A stretch of 64,000 bases of DNA, taken from the NCBI GenBank assembly GCA_903813345.2, contig CAIIXF020000006.1:10606348-10670347 (forward strand), in the 5' to 3' direction. Numbering within the stretch: the stretch's first letter is position 1; the number at the start of each line of letters is the position of its first letter. The position numbers and the translations under genes are program-made. Origin of the DNA: Owenia fusiformis. Its lineage: Eukaryota; Annelida; Polychaeta; Sabellida; Oweniidae. Below are positions 11,465 through 39,310 of this stretch, in pieces. The notes beneath the pieces were generated by a model. That model made no database searches and was not told where the DNA came from. It worked only from the letters and a program-made list of their open reading frames with translations.

Positions 11465-11576
11465 GGACTCTATGAAACTTGATGGAGCTATGCTAGTTTG
11501 GTTCAATTTCAAAAAGCATTTTAATAAAATGTATTTATGGCACCAAATGTCCTCTTGTTCGACATAAAATTGAAAA

Positions 11577-11582
11577 TTTATT
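11577..11582 (-). terminator. Candidate ACP1 poly(A) signal
   Basis: AATAAA on the minus strand about 300 nt after the ACP1 stop codon, just before the large fold-back element that ends at 11464. Position is reasonable, but unproven. Confidence 0.35.
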
Positions 11583-11887
11583 CAACCACTGAAGCATTCC
11601 AGACGAAATGTTCAGTATGCTGTAAATTGATCATTTGGCAGTATGGAATTGTTTTCTAGGATATTGTTTTTAATGTAGTCGACTAGCAATTTAATTCATG
11701 AGAAAACCCCTTATGAAAAACATTATGAAGTGATTATTGATGGAGGCTTGAATTGGTGATTTTGAACAGATTTTGTAAATCACCATGAATTTAGAGAGAT
11801 GCCAAATTCAACCAATTAACACTTTCACCTATGGTGTAAATGCAAATCACAGTCCATCTACATGCTAGATTAGTCTCTTTATAATGT

Positions 11888-14800
11888 TTATGTGTTTGCA
11901 TCAAGAAATGCTTTGCAACATCTCATGCACTGTTCGAAGCATTTGTCAAATCCCGCAATCTCTCCCTGAAAATAGTAAATAAACATATATACAGGGTGTC
12001 CCGAAATATCCATACAAATAATTTCAAGATTGCTGTTAACACAATTATGCTACCAGAGCATATATGAGCTGAATGAGAGAACTCGGTTATGATTCACCCA
12101 TAACACTCCAAAACCTGTTGCTAGGGAGAGGGGTTGGGGGAATGAGGGTGCCCCTCGTTGAAAATTCTTTCAAAATCTTGTAAAGCATGTAACAGCCACC
12201 TTTTTTTAAGATGGCCATCAAGTAAGATTTTCAACTTATTCAAAGTTTTTGTGATTTGATAACATTGAGTCTATGGGGAATCTCCCCGAACTAGAAGTCA
12301 CATTTTCAAAGAAAATAAAATTCCCAAAGCTGGTAAACACTTTTTAAAACCACATTTCTAGCTTGATGTAATTTCAAATATGAATTTTGATTTTTAGATT
12401 TTTTTGGAGAATCAATAAAAGATGAATGAAATAAATTAACATTTGGTTTCAAGTTAGCACAGAAGTAAATTTGGAAAAATGAAATGCAGGTAGGGACTTT
12501 CAATCATCAAAAAACTTACGAGTGACAAATTGACCTTCCACATACATGTACCTTATTAGAAAAACAGCAGCTCCATGGAGAAGCCGATCCCACCTAACAA
12601 ACATATTTCATCAAATCATTCATCAATTTGAACATTATATGAAAGAAATAACCAGGCAGTACTATTGCCTTTTGGGAAAATCTACACCCATGACATGATG
12701 CCATTATAGAAATTCCTTGAGTAGTGGCACTATCGGCACAGACCAACAAAATTTGGACCAAACCCAATGGCAGGTATTTGTGTAGCTTTTTTGAAGACGA
12801 CTGCCATTTTGAAAATTCCTTCTTGAACAAGGCATATCATCAACACAAACAATCTGATTCCAATATTACAAAAATAATATTTTTTTACAAAAAGTGGTGG
12901 CCATTTTGAATAGATCAGCCATATTGGAGATTCTTTCTTAAATGGGGAATGGTATTTAAATCATCAAAAATTACATTTTTCCATTTTCCATGAAAAAAGG
13001 TAGCCATTTTAAATTCAGTGACCATCTTGAAAATCTGTTTTTGAGCAGAGGTCTTATGGTATGTTCCTTAGGCATCACCATATAAAATCTAAATGAAAGT
13101 AACTCTAAGTTCATTTTTCATTCTGGATTATTTCATTCCCTTTGGACCAAATCTGAAAACTGGTATCTTTTCATGAAAATATCTTCTAGAGCAGAGGTGT
13201 TATGTCATCGAGGCATATCAATCTGTCAACTAGTATTTGCGTTATCACCCTGTCCTATCGATGGACAGACTGTTGGATCATCTGGTGGATGAACTGATGG
13301 TTTCTCTATATCCCTATCTTTACTTCGTTCAATGGGATAATTACAGTATAACAGTAACACTAAAAGGAGTTCCTGCAATAATTACTATATTTCAATTTCA
13401 GTGTTGTCTTCAGTGTGAGTCATTTTACTCTTACTCTTTTACTCTCTTTGTATGTTTTATGGTATTTTTATGACTGGGTATTTTTATTCTAAAATACAAC
13501 ATACAACAAGTAAAAGGACAATGGATACTGTAGGCCATGTACTTTGCTCCTTAGCTTAGCACTAAATGACAAAAACAGCAAAGAAAAGGACCATGGATAT
13601 TGTAGCTCACATACTCTGATCTTTAGCTTAGTATTGAGTTACAACAAACAGCAAGGAAAACGACCATGGATATTGTGGGCCATATACTTTGTTCCTTACC
13701 TTCGTACTAAATGACAACAAACAGTAAGGAAAAGGACCATGGACACTGTCTGCTGTATTATTTGTTCGTTGAGGCATGGACATGAGGGAATTGCATCAGG
13801 AAAATGGACCTGGAATATTGGAAGCCAAATTCAGCAAGAATAGATAAATGCTTACATAATAGGGGTCCTCGATGATGAGTTCTTTCTGAGGGTCATATTC
13901 ACCAAATAATGCAATCTTTGCTTTTGTTTCTTTCTTGACTTTCTTCTGCTTCTTTGTCAACTCACTGAAATACAACTGGAAAAATGTCACTTAAATTCCA
14001 AAAGGGTATTTTTAAAAATGATTTAAAATAAGTTTCACCACAGGAACCTAAAGTGCACCATCTAAGATACACAGTTTCTGCCTTAAATGGCACAAGGACT
14101 ATAGGTTCCTGTGATTTTTCATTTTAAATTCAGTTTTGTCATCGTTTGGCATCTATAACAAATGGCAGGTAGTGACAATTTGCATGTTAATGCTTTGTTT
14201 TACCTTTACACCTACATACTCATCGACCCCATACTTACCATTATGATATCACTGTCATATTCCCCACTCTCTCACTGGTCTACGACACATTACATGTGAC
14301 ATAAAAATAAGAGCAGGTATTCACCTCAATAGTATGAATTTTGTATAATATTTTCATATCTATCAGGGGGTGTATCTCATACACTTGTACATTGTGGCAT
14401 TGACAATTTCAGATGGTCAAAATTACAGTCCAATTTTCATGTTGCATTTCCCCACATATGCTAAAAATCATATATCTCCTGTATGTCTAACCACCAGGTC
14501 CAACCCTCCTCACACTCTATACATGTATGTGTAAGATGCATATGGCTTTATTTTGAGCTCAGCATTTTAGATAGTATGTTTTTCTTAATTTAATTCAATT
14601 CTAAAACAGTGATACCTTCATAGATTTCTAATTGAGTCAATTGTTACTTTCAAAGGGGCAAGCTATCCTTCACAGTATCAAAGTATTTACCTAATATTAT
14701 CATGATCAAATCCAAATATCCAATCAAACTTAGTGAAGTCATCTAGTTCAACGGTTCTGGCCCTATGTTCTGTTGAGATATTGTTCTCTTTTAGTTTGTT

Positions 14801-16649
14801 TATGCAACGCTGATCAGGACTATTACCCACATGCCAAGACCCTATGGCTGCACTGTCTAAATGCCACTGAAAATACATTCAAATTCTTTTATTTCAAGAT
14901 TATACATGTAGGTGTTCTGGTATTGAAGTCGGTGTTATCTTTTATTTATCTTGATTTTCAATTAATAAAATTTAAATAAATAAAGACACTGCCTTGGGGC
15001 TAATGCAATGTAGGTCAGGTACAAAAAAATATTAATTAATCAAGTATAAGAACACAGTTCAGATGTTGAATGCTAGATGATAAAGTATTAGCTACAAGAT
15101 GTGCAATGGATTATGAGAAGTGGACGTATTTATGTCTTTAAAAAATTGTAAAGACACCTCTGGAGTATACAGTCATTATTTTGTCATTTGGTTTTCAAAA
15201 ATATGCCTTTTCAATCTGATTGACCTCCTTTTTGATCTTTATTTCTTGATTACCAAATTATTTGGTTCGAAATACATTTTTGTATTCATTTCACATCTTA
15301 TGGCACAATATCAGACACAAGATGAAATGACAAAAAATACATGTATAGCATAACCTTCTCTTCAACTCCTTTTTCCGCAATCATATTTGCGAGTATTGCC
15401 TCGGCCATGGGTGATCTGCAGATATTGCCTAAAATGAAACATTAACAATTCAAGAACTATTACAAGATACAAATGATAGCAGAGAAGGAGTGAAAATAAC
15501 AATGTGACAGACCACGCTGATACATACGGTTATAATGTATTTAGTTACTCAATCCATACTTGTAGAGAATACTCATAAGACAACAGCCAACATTGAGAGA
15601 TTCATTTCAATGGGAAATGAGGCCTGTTTATAAAATTTGTCATCAAAGGTGCCAATGCGGAAGGTCATCTTTGGAAAATCCCCCCCCCCGGGCAATACCG
15701 GGGGCAATACCACTTCCACATAAACCATAGGTTCTGGGCCGATATAAAGATGGCAGCACCAACAGAATCCAGTATTATCTTTTTCTCTCAGGTACTAAAC
15801 GGATTTCTGATGTAGTTTTTGAATTCCAATTTACGTCGACTAAAGCTAAAGCTATTCCCAATTTAAAAAAAAGATAACTAGATATAAAGAAAACATGTGG
15901 ATTGACATACCAATACATAAAATCGATATGTCATGACATGCTGAGGGCCTGACATGTCAACGAATGGCACTGAGAAACATAGATAAACACAGATTGATTA
16001 CCATGCCATCTTTATTTAAAAATGATTTTTATCGCCCGTAGCCTATGACATAAACCACTCATATGAGAAAGAGGAGGGAAAGCCCCAGAGCTTTAGCGAT
16101 GACTGACATAATACGTCTTTTGCGTACCACCTTCGTTTGCGCAAATTCTCACCAGTTAATATTCGAACAAAGCGCGTCGCCGTGATGTTTTAATCAATGT
16201 AAACATAATCCTTACATATTTCTTTATCTTGATGTGAAGAACCAAGCTATTTAATACGCCAGGAATCAACATAACATTATTCGAAGCGTTGTTAGAAAAT
16301 TTTGAATCTGCCATTTATCGATTTGGACCAATCAGAGGTGTATGTGATCTCAATACAGGTTTACGTTATAAGCGTATGTCATCTTTGAACTCTGGTGTTA
16401 ATCCCCCTCTGTATATGAGAGAAATTTATCATCACTCAAAATCTATATGTGGTGTGTCAATTGAATTTTGAGAAATGTGAACATAATTTGAGTTTATGTA
16501 GAGTATATAAAGTATTGAGAACAAAATTTGATGTTTCAAAGTGGAAAATAAAATAACTTTGAAAGGCTGATATGATTAACAATAAGTGTTACTTCAGAAT
16601 AAGAATGCTTACCAAGACAGACAAATAGCACTGACTTTTTCCCTTCCAT
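11888..16649 (-). CDS. ACP1: Low-molecular-weight protein tyrosine phosphatase (5 coding exons)
   Basis: Coding exons on the minus strand are 16649-16613, 15428-15355, 14866-14691, 13964-13856 and 11965-11888 (stop). All introns are GT/AG, and the phases join to 474 nt (157 aa), matching the usual ~158 aa of the family. Exon 1 starts MEGKKSVLFVCLG. Exon 2 adds NICRSPMAEA, completing the CX5R phosphate-binding loop (Cys11, Arg17, then Ser18). Exon 3 carries DSAAIGSWHVGN. Exon 4 carries YDPQKELIIEDPYY with the general-acid Asp at 129 and the paired Tyr at 131-132. Exon 5 ends FEQCMRCCKAFL. Family knowledge: a cytosolic enzyme that hydrolyses phosphotyrosine (and small aryl phosphates) through a cysteinyl-phosphate intermediate. 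The start is the only Met just before the P-loop at the family's usual distance. The gene is head to head with LIX1L. All catalytic residues are present, so it is probably functional. The exon 4 acceptor is chosen so that AG+T encodes Ser before ELTKK; an AG 11 nt upstream would break the frame. Confidence 0.95.
12235..12385 (-). repeat. Dispersed repeat family A, partial copy
   Basis: GGGGAATCTCCCC, AGAAGTCACATTTTC and CACATTTCTAGCTTGATGTAA are the reverse of blocks found in copies at 2627-3052 and 61658-61970. Confidence 0.6.
12780..13345 (+). mobile_element. Degenerate pearl/Helentron-like tandem-repeat element
   Basis: Repeated GCCATTTTGAA-type blocks (12800-13030) are followed by a degraded GGACAGACTG..GGATGAACTGATGG microsatellite and the tail CTATATCCCTATC..TTCAATGGGATAATTAC. 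The same order (CCATTTT repeats, tetranucleotide, tail) occurs intact at 52975-54494, so this is read as an older copy. Confidence 0.6.
13500..13755. repeat. Tandem repeat, ~80-bp unit, about 3 copies
   Basis: The block AAGGACCATGGATATTGTAG..CTTAGCTTAGTA..AATGACAACAAACAGCAAGGA recurs at about 80-bp steps. It lies in ACP1 intron 4, just downstream of exon 4 in gene sense. Confidence 0.7.
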
Positions 16650-16975
16650 GTTGTTGGTTTTCAATTTTGCCGATAGAATGCTCTACTGTATGATATATTC
16701 TTCCGCAGACACTTTCCAGGAAATAATTCTTGTTATATATCACCATTTCAGCTGTCACAATACAATATTGTTTCATGTAGAAGTTATAGTTGATTGTGAG
16801 TTGAATAAATTCTTGTCTCGTCCGTTGTGCTTTACTGAGCAGCGATCGACGAAAATTTAGTTTTTCAAAGGCGGAGGAATTTAAATGTAAACAGGGTCAG
16901 AGGTTAATCCGGTCTTAAATTTCAGTGTTCGAGCAACACACCAAAATTCCGGACAAAACCAACTAAATTCAACAG
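16650..16975. promoter_or_regulatory. Likely shared ACP1/LIX1L promoter region
   Basis: The ACP1 start codon (16649, minus) and a probable non-coding LIX1L first exon (donor CAACAG|GTAAGA, ending 16975, plus) are head to head within about 330 bp. No clear TATA box was recognised. Divergent close spacing in a gene-poor region suggests a bidirectional promoter. No transcript evidence is available. Confidence 0.4.
16921..16975 (+). other. Possible LIX1L non-coding first exon (3' part)
   Basis: A strong donor (ACAG|GTAAGA at 16975/16976) is paired by inference with a TTTATTTCAG acceptor at 18198-18207, which would open the exon holding the LIX1L ATG at 18291. The 5' limit is unknown; 16921 is only the line start of a region lacking other features. 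Inferred from splice sites alone. Confidence 0.35.
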
Positions 16976-18207
16976 GTAAGATATTACTGATTCTGATTAT
17001 AATATTAAATATTTATAGAGTGCATATCACTGATTATATAAGCTAAAAATGGTTGGCACCGATGATCTGTAAAGCTGTCAAATATCGGAATGAGTCAGTT
17101 TTTTAAAAATATTTTTTGGACGTCAATCACTGACTGACTCAATCATAAATATCAAATGATCCACTGGCGAAACAAGCAACGATTTAGGGGAGGGGGAGAT
17201 GCCTCCCTTCCTAAGATGGCCCCAGAAAATAATTTGGCATACCTATTTGGATTCAAAGAAAGGCTGACTGATCTGATAGAACATTCGCTTCAGAATTACG
17301 ATGGCTGAAACTGAAATCAACTGAACTTCCAGTAGCTACCATTCCGAAATCACTGGAGATTTTGAACGCAATTTAGTGAATTTCCTTCAACACCCCCATT
17401 TTGGTTTCTCTGTAGAAAGTATCCACTTTGTACTTGGGGATAAAGAAAAATCCTGATTGGCACATAAGGAGCTAGACTTTTGCAAAGGTAGGATGGATAA
17501 TATGCAGGAAACTTTTAGAGATACAAAGTAAGCAGCTGATTTCAGTTTCAGCCTTCACCTTTCTGAAGCGTCTGATAGGGGGCGAACAAAGGTTGTTTTT
17601 TCAGATCAGTTGAACCTTTAAAAGAGGTTTATCATAGCCTCATTCAATAACCCCCATAAATGTGGGGTTGATTTGCTGTTTTCTTAATTTTAAACAATTA
17701 TTTTTCATAATTTGGAGGGCTAAATTCTTTGGGGCTTTGACTAGATTTTGAATCAATCAAGATTATTTCTAATTGCATCTAGTCTATTCAATGTTCCAAA
17801 TAAGAAATTAAATTCCTTTTCAATATTCATCAATTTCTCGATTACAAGAATTTTGTAAGATCAGGTTCCAAAAGATAGATAAATTTTTCAATATTTCATC
17901 ATTAACCCACTGATCTGCTTTTTATTGTGTATAATGGTAAGACCTATTTCATCTGGGTTTGTTTTCATTTTGACCTCTTAGTATTATCCACTTTTTTTTA
18001 TTTATTACTTATTTGGTTAGTTTTTGAGCAGTATTTTAGCATTCTTCATATCAATGGAAAATGCATATTATACCAGTTCAATGACAACAACTAATGAAAG
18101 GTATTTTCATTTGTTAAACTCAAAACATTGTTATATATTATATAGGAAGAATAGATAATTCTTAAAAACTTACATACCGTATTCTTGATACATGTATTTT
18201 ATTTCAG

Positions 18208-33861
<15,654 letters not shown>

Positions 33862-33862
<1 letters not shown>

Positions 33863-33867
33863 ATAAA
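33862..33867 (+). terminator. AATAAA overlapping the LIX1L stop codon
   Basis: The stop TGA (33860-33862) is followed directly by ATAAA, so the last A of the stop begins an AATAAA-like hexamer. Another AATAAA follows within about 30 nt. The real mRNA end may lie farther on, since several more hexamers follow in this AT-rich DNA. Confidence 0.3.
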
Positions 33868-33999
33868 AGAATCTGATTCATCCATCTCAATAAATACTTC
33901 TCACATTTGACTTACAATGATCTGGTTATGTCCTGCCAATTTGGCCAAAAATTATCTTTTGTAAAAAATTAAGATATTCTCAACCAAGTATATTACATC

Positions 34000-36940
34000 T
34001 GCAGATGTCATCTTGCTTGCTTTATCATCATTTGAATTTAAATTAAAAGGGGGAGAGACTAACATTTTTGAAGCTATCTTTTCAAGAAAGCATCACAAAT
34101 GAGATCTTAATTTTATTTTCTAAAATGACAATGGATGTGTCTGATCAAATATAAAAAGTGAAGATTTAAAGTACAGGAACATAAAAAATCATTTGAATGT
34201 AAAATTGTAACAATTTTCTATAAATTTACTTTCAATTTATCTCTTTTCCTTCTATTTTCACTTTAGAGGAACAACTATTTTGAATTTTTAGTCAATATTA
34301 CACATTTTAACCCAACTGTGCTTCAAAACCTACCTGTATGTTTGACTATGGCTATTTTATTTTCAATGTTGACATTAACCCTGTAAATAATTGTAAATAT
34401 TACATTAACTTCTTTTTTCTATACAATTCATATCACCTACGTTTTAAGAATGTATCACATCGTACATGTGTTTAATTTGTAAGAAATAATCAAGAGGAAA
34501 TCAACTTTTGTGAGATTTGTTTTTAAATGACAATCTTATGAATTGATTTCATTGCAAAATGTGAAACTAGAGAAGTAGGCAAGGAACTAAAATAATCAAG
34601 GGCATGATACATGTCTTATACTTCAGTCAATATTTTATAAAAGGACTGTATTTTTATTCACAGAATGACATTTTGAATACTAACACTTGATCATATATAA
34701 GAATCGAATGTAAATGTAGAAAGGCTGAACATTGTACACTTTTTGGCTCACATAATGGAATCATCCTTGCATACCAAGCTGTTGATGACTTGTGAATTAA
34801 GGTATCACCATGTGAGCCCACCAAATAACAATAACAGGAAATATCAAGTCAGAAAGTGTCAAATATATATTTTGTGTATATTTTATATGGAATTGTTTGC
34901 ATGATACTCGGCTTTCTGTTTTGCAATGAAGAAAGACAAGAGCAGAGAAAGCATAACTTATACCAAAATGTAAAAAACTAACATATCACCATTTTCACCA
35001 AAAAACATTAATTTGAAACTTAACACTTTACTAAAACAGGGTATAATTTAAGAAACAAAATGTCAAAGAGGCATTTATTGAAACAAAGTGCCAGACTGTT
35101 TGTCTTTTTGCATGGGTCCAGAATCTGGAATCAGACCTTCAGAAAGGAAGACAATACCTTGGATATTGACTCCATATAAATGGAGGATAGCTCTTGTGAG
35201 ATTCACATCTTAATCACAAACTAACAAGAATTTATTTTTTGATATTGAGAGAGGTATGTTAAAAATTTTGCCACAATTAAAGCCAAATGATGTTACTTAT
35301 GCTGTTGTATATGTGTGAACATTAGGGTGTTTTGCAATGATGTTTTGGGCCTTACTAGGATTTATGTCCTATGATAGGTTTGTGTAATATAGATAAGAGG
35401 TCTTGCATAGTGATTAGTAACTTCACATATCCTCATCTTTAAGGTTTTGATGCAGAAAACGTATATTATTATCCATCAATGCCTGTATAGATGTGTTTAA
35501 GAAATCATGATTAATTAGATTTGTTATTTCATGGGCTTCTCATGAAAGCCCATGGTTACGTAAATCACAAATCCAAAGTTAGGAGTCAAGGTGGAATATA
35601 CCTGTACATGTATATAGATATGATTTGTGTGTAACATGGATTATTTGGGAAGAAAGGCTTATAAGTTTTATGACCATGTTCAGTTACCATGTATGTACCT
35701 GGTACATGTATATTAGCAATCGAATTATTGAATGTCAACAACTTTTAATTTAGATTTAGTCTCCTATATAAGAGAATATGTATATGGTTATATATGTATT
35801 TATCATAAAAGATCTCCATGTGTGTTTGGCAGTATTAGTCTATATGATCACTATTTTACTCAAATAATTCTCATCTCAGTTCACAAATTTGGTTGAGTTC
35901 AGTGACCAATCACATTTCACATGCCAGGTCAGTAACCAATGAAAAATGAGCAAATAAAGATGGATAATTTTGAGGATTACTCACACATACATAAAAATAA
36001 CAAAAAGTTCCTGTGAAATGAATGAAAATCTTGATCGAGGGAACAAATTATGACAAAACAGGCATATATTTTTACTTACCGGTAAATGATTTCCTATGGA
36101 ATTTAATTTATCTAAAGTGAGATGTATTAAAAGAAAATGTGCATAATAATTCTTTAAACTTGCCATATTTGATTGAAAATAACTTTATTCTTACATCATG
36201 TTTCTCGATTGTTCATTGAAATATTATTTTCTTATCTTACATTATGCGAAGTATGTGATTCCTAGTAGTTATATATGAATGTATATATTAACAAAAGTTT
36301 TCAAAACCTATTTTACGGATGAAGTGTTCAACACCATATGATATTATTCCATGTTTTAAAATTCATTGCTGTACATACATGACATGACAAACGGATTACT
36401 CAATAATATTGAAAATATGAAATTAAAAAGTATTTTGTTATTTTATTTTACTACATGGGTCATATATTCATATGATTAAAGCTACAATAATGGATATAGG
36501 GGTGTGTGATAAAAGTAAAATTCGCAAACTCAGGCTATCACGCCTAACCATCGACAAAGTACAGTGACAAAAAATACCGTATTAAACTTTAGATGTACGA
36601 TGTCACTAGCTGATTTGAAGCAAAGACAATGATGTAGGTTTGATGGAGGTTTTAAAAAAATAATCTGGGGAATGCATTAAAGATTTCATGTTTGATTTTT
36701 TGTGTATTTATTTAGGAAGACATTTAACTTTCTAATAACGTTAAAAGATTTTCGAACAGTGCTCAATTTTTTTCGTAGTCAATCTACCCATATAATTGGT
36801 CAGTTGGAAAATGTGTTTCTACACATTTTCTCCCCTGTCGTCTAAAAGTGTTGACGATTTTTATGAGAATGAAGTATTAACATTTTGGCTATAATTTAAA
36901 CAAGCCACAGGGTGAACAGAATCGCACCCTTGAACAGAAT
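34000..36940. other. Region downstream of LIX1L, probably 3' UTR plus intergenic
   Basis: AT-rich with several AATAAA hexamers and ACATGTA motifs. No ORF with recognisable content. How much is transcribed as LIX1L 3' UTR cannot be judged from sequence. Confidence 0.4.
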
Positions 36941-36944
36941 ACAC

Positions 36945-37935
36945 TTTTCGGGATGGAAAATTCAAAATGGCCTCCTTAACATTTACCCAGACTGCCTTAA
37001 AACTAATCAGTTCTAAACTTTCCATAGAAACATCTCTAAAATTTTAGGATGAATCCATGAAACCTGTCAACAACCCTCAAGAGACACGTTATAAGGTATT
37101 TCTTCACAGTGTATCAGCTTTTTCTACAATTCAGATTTTCCTGAAAAAAATCCTGGTAAAAGATATACTGATGTAGTACAAAATATGTGAAAATTGAAAA
37201 GATTGACCATTTAGTTATGTCTAAAAAAATGTTTTAACATTGCTCTCAATGGGAAATTCTTTTTTATTTTTTAAAACATGCCTTCACAGACACGATATTA
37301 GGACGAAAAATCCACAATGGCGGCCTTAAAATTTACCAAGAATGCCAAAAAACTAATCAGTTCTAAACATTTATAGGTAGAAACATCCCTGATAATTTCA
37401 AATGGATTCCTCAAACGGTTTGGCTGGAAACCTGTAGACAAGCCTTGACAGACAAGATTTTAGGACGGAATATCCAAAATGGCCGTCTTAACACTTATCC
37501 AGAATGTCGAAAAACTAATCAGTTCTAAACTTTCACAGGTAGAAACATCCCTGAGAATTTAAAATGAATCCCTCAAACGGTTTGGCTGGAAACCTGTAGA
37601 CAAGCCTTGACAGACAAGATTTTAGGACGGAAAATCCAAAATGGCCACCTTAACATTTACCCAGAATGCCAAAAAACTAATCAGTTCTAAACTTTCATAG
37701 GTAGAAACATCCCTGAGAATTTCAAATGAATCCCTCAAACGATTTGGCTGGAAACCTGTATGTAGACAAGCCTTGACAGACAAGATTTTAGGACAGAAAA
37801 TCCAAAATGGCCGCCTTAACATTTACCCAGAATGCTGAAAAACTAAGCAGTTCTAAACTTTCATAGGTAGAAACATCCCCGAGAATTTCAAATGAATCCC
37901 TCAAACGCTTTGGCTGGAAACCTGTAGACAAGATT
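36945..37935. repeat. ~163-bp tandem array
   Basis: GGACGGAAAATCCAAAATGGCC-type blocks start near 37297, 37461, 37623 and 37789 (steps 164, 162, 166 bp). More diverged relatives begin near 36949. Each unit also has CTAATCAGTTCTAAACTTTC, AGAAACATCCCTGA and GGTTTGGCTGGAAACCTGTA. Open frames at 37622-37822 and 37788-38177 are by-products of the repeats. Confidence 0.85.
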
Positions 37936-37972
37936 ATTCGGGACGCCCCCCAGCCCGCCCGGCAAACTGATT

Positions 37973-38507
37973 CACTGGTGATCCACTCGATTACGCTGGC
38001 TACCAAAACGATTCGTTTTGGTAACAAAATGTCGGAACGTCGAAGGTACGATTTTTCTTTTTTCCTTACTTCACATATTGTAGGCAGAAATCCCACAACA
38101 TTTTTAACACAAACGTGTATCAGTATCATATGTTTAAGAAAATGTACATATTTGCGAACAAATAGTTCAGGAGACAACAGAATCGTCGATTTAATTCTTC
38201 ACTTAAGTTACATAAACGGTTTTTCGAAAAACAGTTAAGATCTGCACTTTTAACCCAAACCGTTTATGTAACTTAAGTGAGGAATTAAATCAACGATTCT
38301 GTTGTCTTCTGAGCTATTTTTTCGCAAACATATACATTTTCTAAAAAATATGATGCTGATACACGTTTGTGAGAAAAAACATCGATGGGATTCTGCCTAC
38401 AACGCGTGAAATAAGGAAAAAAGAAAAATCGTACCTTCGACGTTCCGACATTTTGTTACCAAAACGAATCGTTTTGGTAACCAGCGTAATCGAGTGGATC
38501 ACCAGTG
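37973..38507. mobile_element. 535-bp near-perfect palindromic element
   Basis: Termini CACTGGTGATCCACTCGAT and ATCGAGTGGATCACCAGTG. Arms are ~250 bp with a short spacer centred near 38240 and match almost fully (for example ACCAAAACGATTCGTTTTGG and its inverse). Flanked by TGATT at 37968-37972 and 38508-38512, a possible 5-bp target duplication. The high arm identity implies recent formation or ongoing arm-to-arm conversion. Confidence 0.8.
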
Positions 38508-38659
38508 TGATTACAATATAGCACCTTAGGGTGCGATTAAAATCATAAGTGTATGTTGTCAACTCGAATGTACGTTGTCCCATTGAACTTACTCAATTCA
38601 GTTAACCCTAATGCAGACAATGTATTTTTCATAACACTAACAGACAGGGGGAGTCAGAA

Positions 38660-38855
38660 CTCGAAAAGTAGTTGAGCGATTTTGTTCATATTTGGTATGT
38701 GAATACTATAAGCATGGCACACTGTCTAATGACACTTTTGGTAGAAGGTGGCTATTTTGAAAAATGGCTGCCATTCTTGCTATATACTTTGTAAAAATGC
38801 CAGCCATGGCTGTTCGATGGGGTTTGCTACGCTTTGGCGTTGCTGTTGTCTAGTT
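38660..38855 (-). repeat. Reverse copy of the 52975-54494 element head plus one unit
   Basis: Reverse strand reads AACAACAGCAACGCCAAAGC, CCATCGAACAG, then CCATTTTT and TACTATAAGC-complement blocks. These match the head and a core unit of the element at 52975-54494. Only one core unit is present. Confidence 0.7.
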
Positions 38856-39111
38856 AGCATATTGGAATAATATACTTGAACAAGCAAGTTTTCCAGCTCC
38901 AAATAGAAACAATAAGATAACACGAAAAATGATTTTTATATAAGAAAAAGTTTATTGAAACAGAAACCATTACAAAAGAACCAAAGATATTTTGATCAAT
39001 AAGTGTTTTACTGTAAAATGTAATATAATTAATGATGAGTGTAAATAGTGAGTTATTTCTGAACATTTGACAAAGTAAATTTTCTCGACTCAATTTCTAT
39101 TTCCTATATAC

Positions 39112-39310
39112 AAATTTATGAAATCACACAATGTAACTTCTGTCACACAATGTAACTCATGTTACACAATGAAACATCTGTCACATTACACACACAATAT
39201 AACTTCTGTCATTCAATGTAACTCCCACAATGTAACTTAAGTCACACAATGAAATATCCGTATCACAGTGTAACTTATGTCACATGATGTGACTTCTGTG
39301 TAACTTGCAT
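39112..39310. repeat. Degenerate minisatellite CACACAATGTAACTTCTGT
   Basis: About nine to ten imperfect copies of a ~19-bp unit (variants AACTCATGT, AAACATCTGT and so on). No intervening unique spacers of constant size. Confidence 0.7.

Noticed and set aside
13965-13990. Alternative ACP1 exon 4 acceptor 11 nt upstream
   Set aside because: It would shift the frame relative to exon 3; the TTTCAG at 13965-13970 keeps phase and gives the family sequence.
37788-38177. 129-codon minus-strand frame
   Set aside because: Crosses from the palindrome into the 163-bp array, so it is a chance fusion of two repeats.
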